This document shows, in pieces, positions 1-11,337 of a stretch of 64,000 bases of DNA. A program made the translations under genes and the position numbers. The notes below the pieces were generated by a model, which saw only the letters and a program-made list of their open reading frames with translations, did no database searches and was not told the origin of the DNA. Source of the stretch: Echria macrotheca (Eukaryota; Ascomycota; Sordariomycetes; Sordariales; Schizotheciaceae); the NCBI GenBank assembly GCA_030411725.1, contig MU839843.1, forward strand, positions 186,001 to 250,000, in the 5' to 3' direction. Each line of letters starts with the position of its first letter. The stretch's first letter is position 1.

Positions 1-765
1 GACTTCGCCGACGAGCATCCAGCGACCAGCGTGATCGGCATCGACCTCAGCCCGATCCAGAGCCCGTTCGTGCCTCCAAACCTATCCTTTCAGGTCGACG
101 ACATCGAGGAGCCGTGGACTTTCTCGGTCAAGTTCGATTTTATCTACTCGCGCATGATGACGGCCGCGCTCGCTAGCTTTCCCAGGTTCTTTGGGCAGGC
201 GTACGCGAATCTGCAGCCCGGCGGGTGGTTGGAGATGGCGGATATCTGTCCCATCACGAGTGATGATGGGACGTTGACGGAGGATATGGCCATCCATAAG
301 TGGGTTACGCAGTTGCTTGATGGGACGCGCATGATTGGGCGGCCGTTTGATGGCGCGTTCGAGTATAAGCGGCAGATGGAGGAGGCCGGGTTTGTGAATG
401 TGCAGGAGCATGTGTTCAAGTGGCCGCAGAATCGGTGGCCGAAGGATGCCCGGTACAAGGAGCTCGGTCAGTGCCTCTATGTCTTTTGGGGGGGTGGGTG
501 TGCTGACAGATGGTAGGAACGTGGACGCTCGAGAATATCACCTCGGGCCTCGAGGGGCTGAGCGCTGCCGTCTATACGCGCGTGCTTGGTTGGTCCAAGG
601 AGGAGGTCGACGTGCTCCTGGCTCAGGTGCGGAATGAGATGAAGGATACCAAGATTCATTCGTACTGGCCTATGTGAGTGTTCTCTTGCGTCCCGGACGA
701 AACTCCCGGACGAAACCAGGCTGACGATGACTAGCTACGTGGTGTACGGCCAGAAGCCGGTGTAA
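1..765 (+). CDS. LaeA-like SAM-dependent methyltransferase, 3' part
   Basis: The reading frame is open from base 1, so the true start lies upstream of the window. The visible protein begins just after motif I of a class I methyltransferase: the end of the nucleotide-binding strand, VIGIDLSPIQ, is followed by the DDIEEPW and FDFIYSRMM segments and by LQPGGWLEM. Two introns are inferred: 467-516 (GTCAGT...TAG) and 674-734 (GTGAGT...TAG). Splicing restores the family ending, with IHSYWP and then IYVVYGQKPV before the stop at 763-765. The family includes LaeA and many secondary-metabolite O- or N-methyltransferases; the substrate cannot be read from the sequence. It is a LaeA-like paralogue rather than provably LaeA itself. 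Family assignment is secure; function is inferred. Confidence 0.85.
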
Positions 766-1219
766 AGCTGTGAAGATGTATGTTCATAGACGGCGGTGGT
801 TTCCGTGCTTCTTTACGGTGGCATTTTGCTTTACTGGCAAGGGTATTTTGGCTAACAGATTATCCGTTTATACCTTGACTTTGGATGTTTTTTGTTGGTT
901 TGTGGCAACGGTTTATCAGCCCGTGATTTTCGGTGCTGCTTCACCAGTGAACCCATGGAATAGGTAATCTACAAATCACACCACGTGATCCTTAAATGAC
1001 CACCTAAATACGTGCAGTGAGCCTCGTCACATTAACTGGGTTGTATGGAGGGTTTAAACAGTTAGCTGTATAGGTAAGGTAGCTAGGTAGGTAAGGAGTG
1101 TTGCTTTGAATGAAAACAAAATGTCAGCAGAAGTACAAAACTCGTCGACCCATGCGCTGCGTCCCTATCCTATGAAATGCCTGCGCCCACAGGCTACCCG
1201 CCTCCTATACTACCTTATG

Positions 1220-1954
1220 CTACATGCAGACACAGCCCCCGCTCGTAGAGTGTTGCACGACAGCCCAGAACTGTACATCCGGGTCATTGAGCGGAGGGTC
1301 GGCCGGCGGCCAACACGCATGAATCCGCACAAGTCTCACCAGCTGCGGCTCCAAGTACTGGAGGCGTCGCATCTCATCCTCGCAAAGCATCCGCTGCTTA
1401 GCCGCCGCAGGGAAGCAGCTCTCGAGATCCGCGATGAGCTTCGTCGTCCGTTCCGCGACCTCAGTCGCAAAAAACGACGGCGACTGAGACATCTCTTGCC
1501 ATGTGTCGCCGGATGCCATCAGTCTGATATCCTGGCCGCGAAATCTGACCTGGCATATCATTTCCATTTCCTGCTGAAGCGCGGCCACGGCATTGTACGA
1601 ATATCCAGCTTGTTCGGGGACAGTGACCACAGCGATTCCCCCTTCAGATCGCATATCGCCGCCGTGAAGATGAAGTGGCAGATGCTGAGGCCCTTCAAGT
1701 GCGCGCTCAACAAGAGCCGCTATCTCTGCCAGCGCGTTCGTAGCCTCGTGGACATCTTCATGATCAACTCCAGGCCGAAGTCCGAGGGCGACCGGATCGT
1801 AGATGTCAACGGCTTCGCCCCATCGCGTCAGTCTCAGTTTCACTGCTCCGAGTCTGACCTTTTCTAGGCCAATTGGTGTATGGCGCAGGGCGTGGTCGAG
1901 GCAGGAGATGGCCGTGGTGAAATCCTGGGTGACACGGTCGATGCTTGAGGCCAT
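1220..1954 (-). CDS. HeLo-domain (prion-inhibition and propagation) protein
   Basis: Single-exon 244-residue protein. The segment LRLTRWGEAV around residues 41-50, set in an all-helical N-terminus, is typical of HeLo domains, the membrane-targeting cell-death domain of HET-S and of many fungal NLR-like proteins. In this family the domain is usually followed by a prion-forming segment or by NACHT/NB-ARC and repeats; none is visible here, so this is a HeLo-only protein. The last residues are GGCVCM, which resembles a CaaX prenylation box and would suit membrane attachment (inference). The overlapping plus-strand frame is basic and low in information, and was judged a shadow. The neighbouring gene also encodes an allorecognition-type N-terminal domain. 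An unrecognised intron near the 3' end cannot be excluded. Confidence 0.65.
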   Translation of the reverse strand: MASSIDRVTQDFTTAISCLDHALRHTPIGLEKVRLGAVKLRLTRWGEAVDIYDPVALGLRPGVDHEDVHEATNALAEIAALVERALEGPQHLPLHLHGGDMRSEGGIAVVTVPEQAGYSYNAVAALQQEMEMICQVRFRGQDIRLMASGDTWQEMSQSPSFFATEVAERTTKLIADLESCFPAAAKQRMLCEDEMRRLQYLEPQLVRLVRIHACWPPADPPLNDPDVQFWAVVQHSTSGGCVCM

Positions 1955-2480
1955 CTGTGACTTCTTAGCAAGGGTGATTCGGTACGTTGAGAGAAACAGT
2001 CCGGAAGGCGTTTCTTGTCGTCACTCTTGATGGGGTAACGAGAAAAGAGGGTCGGTGACTCGGTGGCTGTTCACCTCAGCCAACGGCTCAACGAAGCCGG
2101 CAAGGTCCTGCTGCCTGACGCCCGGCGGTGCAGATGAAACCAGGTTATCACCAATCACAAAGCGCCTCGCAGAAGCCATCGGCACATCTTCGTCAAGTCT
2201 CTCTCTCTACTTACCTAGGTTGCTGCGGGCCGCCAGGCTGTCCAATCATCCAGCTGCAAGAGGTAGCTTATCGCCAGATCACGCTGCTTCAAGCGGGATT
2301 TCTCGTAACCCTTTGGGTGAGCGTAAGAAGCAGTGCGGGGTAAATGGAGGCAGCGCGGGCAAATACCTGCTCAGCCCCAGAGCCTCACCTTCTCTTCCCA
2401 ACCCAACCTCAACAACTCACGGCATCTATCTATGTTTAAGCTCAAGGACTAGTTACGGCTGGCAGAATGCCGCCCGGACC

Positions 2481-4033
2481 ATGGCCGAAGTAATCGGCCT
2501 GGTCGCATCCATCATCCAGGTCGCCGCCTTCGGCCTGAACCTGTCTCGCACTCTATACGACTACAGCTCCTCGGTCGTGGGTGCCGAGAAGCGTCTCAAG
2601 GGCTTGGACAGAGACATCGCATTCACCTCCCGCATTATCTCCCAGCTGGGAAGCCGGCTGGAAAACAGCCAGGTGCAGGCCTTGGTACTTCGGCTACCAA
2701 GGATGTCGTGGCCGAGTGCGATGCCATCTTCCAGGCCATGGAGGATGTCGTGGCAAAGGTCCGCAGCAGTAATATGGGAAAATGGACCATCTTCTTCAGA
2801 GAGTCCAAGATCGAGCTTATGAGAGCCAATCTAGACAGGATGAAGGGGAATCTCCAGTTGCTGATTGGTGTGATCATCCACAGCACCCAGATGGCGAACG
2901 AGTAAGTTTGAACGCCTTCCCAAATACGAAGAGGGCTAACCAAACAAAGGCAGCCGGACGATGCTTCAGTCGCAGCGCATCGATCCAAGATCCGGGAGCT
3001 GATGCTTGAGAAGGAATATTACACCCAGAGATACCTTGAGGAAAAACGCCGATACGACGATCTCTTAGCAAAGTTCAATTCCACCAGCACGCTCAACAGC
3101 GTTCTTACATTCAACTCGATTGGGGATGCGCGACCAGAAGATGAGATTGACAAAGAATCTCAGACCGACCGCTCAACAACATGCACCCCAGGCCCCAGCA
3201 CCGTACCATCAAACGCAACCCAACCGCAGACTATATCAACACAGGCAAGCCATTTTCCACCGTTCCGAACCGGCTCAAAGCCACAGCTATTTTCCACTAC
3301 CAGTTCCCCCCATCTGCCTTTGCCTTCACAAAACACCGCAACCAACGCAGCAGAGGCTTCGGCAGGTCCGAGTTTCCAGCTAGAGAGCCCTTCGTCAGCA
3401 CTAGTCCAGTCAGCTGCCCTCGATTTACCCGTACCGTCATCTACCATCGTGTCCGGAGAGAGCCGGCCCCGAAAGCGAGACAGAGTAGCCAAAGCTGCTA
3501 AGAACACGGCACAGGCCGCAGGCATCGCAGCATGCGTTGTTGCCGGTGTCGCAACGTTTCCCATCACAGTTCCAGCAGCACTGTGGTACCTTCTTCGAAA
3601 GAGGCGCCTCTATCGAAAGAACAAATCACAGGCGGCGGACAGCCTACTACCCTTTCCGAACTGCTACGGCTTCGACCCTCTATCGCAATCTAATTACCAA
3701 CAGCCACCGCTGCCTCTCACACCGGCACATTTCCAGACTAGCATGTCACAGTCAACACACGGCATGTCGCAGTCGGCACAGTACGGCTATGAGCTCGGAC
3801 CAAGCATGTCACAATCAATACAATACGGATCCGGATCCGGCTATGACCCCGGGCCCAGGTACCAGCAATATGCCTCGGCGCAACTACGTGCTGAGCTTCC
3901 TGCGATCCACGAGCTTTCGCCGCAGACAGGTGCTGTCGAGCTCGGTTTAGTTAATCGCCTCACCACTCTCAACATTTCCCCATTTTCGCCGCCTGAAAGC
4001 ATATCGGCGACGCCTAGATATGAGATGACATAA
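2481..4033 (+). CDS. STAND-type fungal N-terminal domain protein with membrane-like segment; apparent frameshift
   Basis: The start MAEVIGLVASIIQVAAFGLN is the classic opening of the 'fungal N-terminal domain of STAND proteins' (PigL_N-like). The domain continues through VVAECDAIFQAMEDVV and MGKWTIFFRESKIELMRANL. Between the two parts the frame slips: up to base 2686 coding is in one frame, and from 2687 (ACT TCG GCT ACC AAG) it is in another. A single missing base restores continuity and no intron of plausible size fits. An intron at 2902-2949 (GTAAGT...AAAG) joins the domain to a long C-terminal exon. That exon is Ser/Pro/Thr-rich. It has a hydrophobic stretch around residue 326-350 followed by basic LLRKRRLYRKNK, then a MSQS-rich region with imperfect repeats around 3741-3820. 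No NACHT domain is present. It is either a mutated gene or one carrying a sequence error. Confidence 0.6.
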
Positions 4034-4442
4034 TCCAATCACTGTTCCACTCCTTTGACAATAATTGGCATGATCTGTCACCAAATGACGGCTGACTAGG
4101 TAACTGGCAATGTGATAGTGAACGAAGAGATCGTTAGTTTATTGCCGGGATTTTCACGTTGCTATTATAAGAGCGAGCGGGAAACATGCTCATAGCAGCA
4201 GGAACGATCGGAACAGTGCCATGAAATCACGTTGCTGGAACGGTCAGAAAACTATATCGAGAACCAGCGACCAATCCTGCCTGGGCCTACCCGCTCACAG
4301 CTGCTGGCTAAGCTAAGCATTGGAGTCTCTGGTTCATTATGGCAAGTAGTGTAAAGTGGATGCAAGAGCCCGCTGCTTCTGATATCTGTGGGAAACCCAG
4401 CTGAGCAGTACCGGGCATCTATTCTCTTATTATCTGGTCTAA

Positions 4443-4467
4443 AGAGTCCGGCTCTGAGCCGGACTCT
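4443..4467. repeat. 12-bp perfect inverted repeat with CCGG/GAGCC half-sites
   Basis: The arm AGAGTCCGGCTC is followed by a single T and then its exact reverse complement. The adjacent bases (GGATATCTAGATCC) are also nearly palindromic. It sits in a gene-free stretch. It could be a binding site for a Zn2Cys6 dimer, whose half-sites are often CGG, or a fold-back scar; the sequence does not decide. Confidence 0.5.
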
Positions 4468-4710
4468 GGATATCTAGATCCAGCTGGTTGTGGATAACCT
4501 CATCCGTTTGCCCTGCTAGTAAACAAAGAAGCTCCGTTTGTCCTGTATCCACCCGCATCACTGGCGACCCATTGCCCTGGAAGGTCCTCATATCCTCACA
4601 ATATCAACCTATCTGTCCAACATCGAAAAAAAATCGCCTTACAGAAGCAGTGATGCGCGCACCGGCCCACACACGGCTCTCTGAACCCGCAGGATCGGAG
4701 TGGGTCCCCG

Positions 4711-5031
4711 ATGCTTGACGCGGATCAGTGCCGATCAGAGCCTTGCGCGACTCCTTCTTCCACCAGAATCACGCACGTTTTCTCCCCATATATGTCCAAG
4801 CCTCAGGAACGCCAGGTGGGTTACCTCTCTTCGCTTGCAACGCTGTTTGTTCCGGTGTCTCTTGTCACCGCTATCTTCTCCATCGGAGGCGATTTTGCCG
4901 CCGGCGAGAGCCACTTCTGGGTCTACTGGGCAGTTTCGGTGCCGGTCATGATGCTGGGATGTGTATTGCTATTTACGCGTGTTGGTAGGCGGGTCATCAG
5001 GCGCATGTCAGACGAGGAGTCGGGTGTGTGA
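4711..5031 (+). pseudogene. CorA-like Mg2+ transporter C-terminal fragment
   Basis: The open frame encodes the C-terminal end typical of fungal CorA-like membrane proteins. It has a first hydrophobic segment (LSSLATLFVPVSLVTAIFSI), a short loop GDFAAGESHFW, a second segment (VYWAVSVPVMMLGCVLLF) and a basic tail (GRRVIRRM). The GMN motif of bacterial CorA is absent, as in many of the fungal ankyrin/CorA-like proteins. No upstream cytoplasmic domain is visible in any frame, so this appears to be a 5'-truncated remnant. It could also be the last exon of a gene whose earlier exons I could not recognise. Confidence 0.45.
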
Positions 5032-5934
5032 TATTACGCGTAGGGAAGATGTGGGATGAGCTAGTATTATCAGGTCGGAGATGACAAGATTGGATCAATT
5101 AAACCTGGATACTATCCTGGGACCTGCTAGAAACGCTGCACAGCTGTTGTAATTACTTCCAGAACGGACAAAAAGACGACTGTAGTGACTCAATGCTGCC
5201 GTTGCCAGTTGACAGTAAGTTACAGAAGGGCTTTGATATGCTGTGGGTTATTTGGCTTCACGGGTTGGCCTGAATCCGGAGTTACAAAACAAGAAGCCGC
5301 ACATGCCAAATGAACTGGTGTTGGGAACGCAACAATACCGAGAAATTGCAACGTTGTCCCGATAGTTTGTTGCCCCTATCTCCCTCCCTGGTCGTACCCC
5401 TGTGCTGCATGCTCAACCAATGCAGAACCATGATTGGCCGGCTCGCCAACACCTCTCGACCGCATCTGTTCGGCACAACCGCTGGCAACCAGCCTGGATT
5501 CTACTGGGCCATTATACGACATCCTGGTTGTTGATCAAAGCGGAATAGTAGCACGGCATACCTTATATTGGTCCTCATCCCCCAGTGCCGAGTCTGGTCT
5601 CATTCACGTCTTTGCTGTCCTTCCCTTCTGATCCTATCTCTTCATTCACAATGCACTCTCTGAGACCGGGGTGCAAATCTCGCACTTCTGGCAATGACTC
5701 GCGCAAATCTTCTTCACAGCCTTCACCGACACGAGCAGGATGCCCTCCCCCAAACAGAAATCCCTGGAACGGACCGTGTGGACTTCTCGACGGTAATGAT
5801 GTGGACACAACGGTGACGCTCTCAAAAAAAGTGTGAACAGTTGTGACAACTAGTGAGCCATCCGCGCAGTATCACAGTATCAGCATGTGAGATAGAATAC
5901 CCCCTCTAAAATGGCAACCCAAATGAACATAAAC
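5032..5934. other. Intergenic, no gene seen
   Basis: Between the CorA-like fragment and the 3' end of the Zn2Cys6 gene, only short low-information frames are present. No repeat, RNA or domain was recognised. Confidence 0.5.
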
Positions 5935-7950
5935 CTAATAAATGATGCTCATAGACCTCGCCGCAAACCCCAGCCCCTCCGGCCCCGTTTGGTGCATCGT
6001 CAAGTGAATCATGCCAGCAGTCAAATCCACAACCAACGCCGTCTCCAACAACCGCTTGCTCTCGGGCACATTCGGCCACCCGCCCGGCCATACGGGCGCG
6101 TACCCGTTCTCGTCCACCACCAGCGGCGCATCCACATCCACATGCCCGTCTATCACCGGCAGCCCAATCATCATTTCCACAGACGCATCCGACACCGGCA
6201 CCGGCAGCGGCAGCTGGATCCCCAGCCCCTCCTCCTCGAGGGCGATACACTCACGCGCCACCCGCGCCGCCGCCCGGCAGTTCCAGATGCCCTCCTGGCG
6301 GTTCATGCCCGCCAGCAGGCGCAACGCTCGCCGTCTCACAAGAGGATGACGACATCGAACGGCGGTGAGAAACAAAGGCACCGCAATGCCCGGCTCGAGC
6401 GAGAGGAAAAAGGGTAGGGCGGTGGGCGTGGCGAGGATGACGGCCTCGGCTAGCTCGACGGCGCGCACGAAGTAGGGGAGGGCCTTGTCCCAGCGTGTCT
6501 GGGGGCCGAGCGCGCCGGCGGTGAGACACTGTACTAGGAGGGTGTGGTACAATCTCATAGTGAGGATCTTGCGCTCTTCCTCGGGGGATTGCCTTCCCGC
6601 TGGCTGGGATTCAGTTGTGAGGAGGTGGTCGAGTGCTTGCTCCCACCGGCTTGTGTCGATTGATACTTGCTCCATGGCGGCTACGAACTCTTCCATGGTC
6701 AAGACGCCGTTTTCGGCCGCGCCGGCGATGCGCATAAAGCGTCGCACAATACTGAGGATGACAAAAGCCCCTTCATCGAGCGAGGGCAGATCGGGACCGG
6801 GCGGTGGTGGCCAAGGATGACCCTGTGCAAGATCGGCTGGCGAGAAGGTCTTGTACAGGGAGTACGGGAACCGGACGTCCTCGAAGAACATGGCCTGGAG
6901 GTCGATCCGCTCGAGACTCGGGATGAGTTCGGCCATGGGATCGAGGTGCGGGTGGCTTTGGATTAGGCGGAGCCCGGCCTGAATGTGCACTTCGGACTCG
7001 GACCTGTCGATGGGCATCAGCGAGGGCGCGAATAATGACCAGAGAAACATACCACCGTCCGGCCAGTTGCGCCGCGGCCGCGAGGGCGGCGCTGAGTGCG
7101 GCAAGCGTCGCCGGGTCATTGATCTCCTTGGCCAGCGAGATGGCACCGTAATAGTGGTGGGCGGCCTGCCGTGCGAAGTTGACGATGGTGCTGTCAGGGG
7201 CCGGTTTGATGCTCCGGGGATGGTTGTGGCTGTACTCCCAACGCCGGTCTACGACGGTCAGCTGATCTGTGCAGAAGGGGGACATCAAAGGCTACTGGAA
7301 GCAGAGGAGCGAGCTAGAACGGCAGCGGAGACAGAACGGGCAAGAGTACCGAAAAAGGTGGACAAGCAGCCGTCGAAGATGCTGTGGAGGACATAAAGCG
7401 AAGGATCATGAAGGTATATGAGAGGGAGGATGGAAGAAAACTCACGCAAAGCTCCCAGCGCAACCAGGACGTTCCAAAACGCCTTCTCGCCACTCGCAAG
7501 CTGCAGGACCTGTCGCTCCCAAAAAGGGGCGGGAAGGCCGCATCCCGTCATAAAGCTCGTGCAGTGCCGGTAGAAATCGAAGCACGCGGCGTCGTCGGCT
7601 GCCACGGGCTCGCCCAGCACCCGCGACAGCGCCGGCCCCGCCACGCGAAGCTGTCGGACCGCTTCGGCCAGTGCCCGACGGGTTTGCGGTGTCGTACCGG
7701 TCGATGCTGCGTATCCGTCGCATGTCCGTCCGGTCTGGGTGCACCGTTTGCATGCGGGTCGAGTCTCGTCGCATTTCACCCGCCGGATTCTGGTACTTTT
7801 GTCAGCGGTCTTGTGGCAGTCAGGGGATGCTACCGCGGGGGGTGAGCCGTACTTGCAGGTGATGCATCCGCTACGGGAGCGCCGGCCGCCGTGGTCGGGC
7901 GCCGCGGCGGCCTCGCAATGCTTCTTCTGGTGCTTCATCGTCGGTTTCAA
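5935..7950 (-). CDS. Zn(II)2Cys6 fungal transcription factor
   Basis: Four exons reconstruct to 574 residues: 7853-7950, 7446-7789, 7053-7266 and 5935-7003. The introns are 7790-7852, 7267-7445 and 7004-7052, and all phases agree. Splicing the first intron completes the binuclear cluster with cysteines 29, 32, 39, 46, 49 and 56 (C-x2-C-x6-C-x6-C-x2-C-x6-C), whose core reads CKIRRVKCDETRPACKRC. The second splice gives VALGALHQL, matching the conserved helix of the fungal-specific domain. The remainder is helical and family-like (NFARQAAHHYYGAISL, EVHIQAGLRLI). It is a nuclear DNA-binding regulator; the target genes are unknown. There is no metabolite backbone gene immediately beside it, so a role in the prenyltransferase locus is only a possibility. 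Confidence 0.85.
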
Positions 7951-8624
7951 TTTGACATATTGGTGTTGAGAGAGGCGGATCTTTGAAGGAGGTGACGAGG
8001 GCTCGGACTGCGCCTCCGAGGAGGATGCGAACCCCTGCTAGCAGTACGCCTTACCTCTCGATGTCTTGGTACATTAATTAGCGGATCGGTAACAAGTAAC
8101 ACTATCCCTATCCGTTCTAGTCATTCATTCACCTTGGATCAGAAGGTGATGAGGTAGGTTGCAAAGCGGAAGGTTGATGGTAGTGAAGCTCCCTCATGAC
8201 AAGAAAGCGGTGCACCCTTATCTCGATATCCTTCTTGCATTTCGACGGGATTTCTTTACTCGAACTAGTTACCCCTCATCACAAGAAAAACATGCGCTGA
8301 TGTTGGAATGGCAACAAACTGCAGAGAGAGACGACCGGCCCATCCTGTGAAGGTGGGCTTTCCATCTTGGGTACCTATTACCTTATGCCGATCGGGCAGC
8401 CACCCTCAGTGTTTTGGTGAGACATTTCGGAGCAGAATTTCCTCTGGGTTTCTGATGCCAGCCACTAATTATTCGACACTGATGCCGCAGGCTGCCCGCT
8501 GTACAACTCGAGCACGTGAACTGTCGGCATGGTGTGAGTTAGGCAGCATCAGCCTCTTCGCCCACTGCACTTCGTCGCGACTCGCGAACACCAACCACTG
8601 TCATCTCATCGCCCATCCTTCGCC
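7951..8624. other. Divergent promoter region, no gene seen
   Basis: This 674-bp gap separates the divergently transcribed Zn2Cys6 and HET-ankyrin genes. No open frame with recognisable content and no repeat was seen. Confidence 0.5.
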
Positions 8625-11337
8625 ATGGAGTCCGACATCACCGCCCAGGGAAATCAAGACATAAATTTTCCTCCTCCAAACCGCCCATATCGCTATTCCC
8701 CTCTGCCTGATGGCTTCATTCGCCTTCTCCGTGTGATGCCGGATCGAGACAGCAATGCGCCGATTCGATGCCGAATCTTCGAGTATCCCCTGCAAGGATG
8801 GACTCAAGCAACACACCTGTACGAAGCGTTGTCGTACGTCTGGGGCTCCCCAGATAACCCCAAGGTGATCGAAGTCCAACCAGAGGACCATTCCCTTTCC
8901 GCTGCGGCCGCTCACAACTTGCTGGTAACTGAGAATCTCCACACGGCTCTCTCAAACCTTCGCGACGGCTTTCTCGAGCGCATCATCTGGATAGATGCTA
9001 TCTGCATCAACCAGGCCGACGACGATGAGAAAGGACAGCAAATTCAGCTCATGGCCAAGATCTATGCAAGCGCCAATCGCGTAGTCGTTTGGCTCGGTGA
9101 GGCGGCCGATGATAGCGACCAAGCCCTGGCGGCGCTACGAACCGCCGCTCAAAAGCAACACGATAGGTCTGCCATCGAGAAACCTGACCGACGCCGGTTT
9201 CAACAACCGGTCCTTAACCTTCTAAAACGACCGTGGTTTGAACGTATTTGGGTAGGCGGCACGCGTCATCATATACAAACAGCATTTTTGAGTTTGCTGA
9301 CAGATGTGTTGAACGCGTGCAGGTCCTGCAGGAAGTTGCCGCCGCTCAGCAAATCCTCATCAAGTGCGGTCACTCAGAGATTGATGGGTACGCCTTCTGC
9401 GTAGGCCTCACCGTGTTCGATCTTTCTTACGATGAGTCCCCAGAGTTGCAGGGTCTGATCCCTCCCATCACCTATCTCATCCAAGGAGCGACATTTCGAC
9501 GCGGTCAGCAGATAAAGCAACACAACAGCGGCTTCTCCCTCGGCATCCGGCCTTTGTGCGAGCTTGTGGACATGTACCATGGCCGCCAGTCTACCGTCCG
9601 TCTTGACAAGTTTTACGCCTTGCTCGGCATGAGCTCGGACAGCCCGGTAAATTTCATGGCCAACTACCAGATCCCTTGGAAAGACATTTTTCAGGTATAC
9701 ATCCAGTCCTGCTTCTCCAACCAAATGTCGGTGGTTACGTGGAATGAGCTGAATGTGGCCGTCATCCGCGGGAAGGCTCTAGTGCTTGCTTACGTGGGCT
9801 CTGTTGAAAGAGACGTCACGCACGGCGACCTGCAGCGTCTTGAGTTTCGCTGGAGAGACGAGGTGTGGAAGAGTGGAGAGAAGTGGGATTCGACGAGCTA
9901 TGTCAAGAAACACAGCTTGGCAATCTCGGCAAAACCGGTCCAGGAAGGGGACATACTCTGTCTCCTACAAGGGGCGACGACGCCCACAATTGTCAGACGG
10001 CTTGATAGCTGCATGGCAGTGATAGTTCTGGCCGCCTCCTTGCCGTTTCTGTCGAGTACTGGTAACTGGCCAGAATGTTTTCGGTCTTGCTCCTCCGGCC
10101 GCGTCCGCCCAGCCGAGTGTGCACTGGTCTGGGATCTAGACGCATCCCATCGCGATCCAAGCGTTTCAGAATATGGCCGATTCTTAAGCGGGCTAGGAGA
10201 TGTCGAGCAGCAACCCCAGACAAATACAGACAGAGCCATTACATTGTGGAACCTGGCGGCTTTTACACACGGCATGGGGAAATACAGGACTGCAACGGGT
10301 CTTCTCCGACAGGCAGTACGGCTCTATTCGCAAGAGCAGAAAAGCATGGATCTGGGTTCCACGCCGCTTCCATTGGCGAGTACTGCTAACGAGGTACTGA
10401 CGGCACTTGACTGTTTCGTCGGCGCCAGACTCGACTCTCGCCGGTCATGGCTGCGGTGGGCTGCGCGGACAGGCAATGAACTAGTAACGAAACTCCTCCT
10501 TGAAGCCGGTGCTGATACCGAAGGGGGAGAAGATGACATCGCGCACACGCCATTATTTTACGCTGTTTGTCACGGGCACTCTGGAGTAGTGCGGTTGCTA
10601 CTCCAGCATGGAGCTGCCTTTGGTGGCGGACGTCTCGCTTCCCTGCTGATGCGCCTGGTGTTCAACTCCATATGGAACGAAGCGGTTGTACGGGAGTTAG
10701 TCGGCTGGAACCCAGACGTTACCAACGAGGCGCTCAGCATAGTTACAGGACACAACCTCGAAGGCGTTGCGAAACTCCTCCTAGACAGAAGCGCCGATAT
10801 CGAAGCAGTCGGTAGCCGGGGCTGTCCGCTCCTTGCACGCGCTGTGCAGTGGGCTGGGAGTCTGTCGTAAAATCATTGCTGGAGAGAGGCGCTGAGATTG
10901 ATGCCAAGGGTGGTTCAGACAAAACACCAATAACGGTAGCCGTGGAACACTCTCAGTGGGAAATCGTTCAACTGCTTCTCAAAGGCGGAGCGGCGATACA
11001 GCAACAGGGGGATGGCCGGACAAAACGACTAATAAAGGGTGCATGGGCGGGGAATGAGGGCAAATTCGAGCTAGTTCTCGAGGACAGAGTTGGTATAGGG
11101 GCGATGGAGTTCTCCGGCAGTACCTTGGTGCTGACCATTCTGGAGAAGGATTATGAGGAAGATGTGCTGGAGTTTCTCTCAAGGGGGGGAAATGTCGAGT
11201 TAAGTCAAAGGTCGCCAGGGGAGTGGCTTTTGAAACTGAAGGATCCGTTCAAGGATTCCATGTTGTGGGACCCACAGACCCACATGTGGGTTTCCACCAC
11301 AGCCTTTATGCTACCATTTCCCCTCGTACGGATCTAG
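8625..11337 (+). CDS. HET-domain protein with C-terminal ankyrin repeats; apparent frameshift
   Basis: The HET domain is shown by its three blocks: YEALSYVWG near residue 66, IIWIDAICINQ near 122 and RPWFERIWVLQEVAAAQ near 203. The third block is completed by an intron at 9252-9322 (GTAGGC...GCAG). A linker with a helical TPR-like stretch follows, then several ankyrin repeats (ELVTKLLLEAGAD, SGVVRLLLQHGAA, EGVAKLLLDRSADIE). At 10850-10853 the frame breaks: the long frame stops at 10868-10870, whereas the ankyrin repeat resumes one frame over as GWESVVKSLLERGAEID and runs to 11337. Restoring one G in that short G run rejoins them. HET proteins trigger incompatibility cell death in fungi. The gene is either mutated or contains a one-base sequence error. 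The domain call is secure. Confidence 0.75.

Noticed and set aside
1106..1867. 253-residue plus-strand frame opposite the HeLo gene
   Set aside because: Arg/His-rich with no family features; the minus strand carries the LRLTRWGEAV HeLo signature over the same bases.
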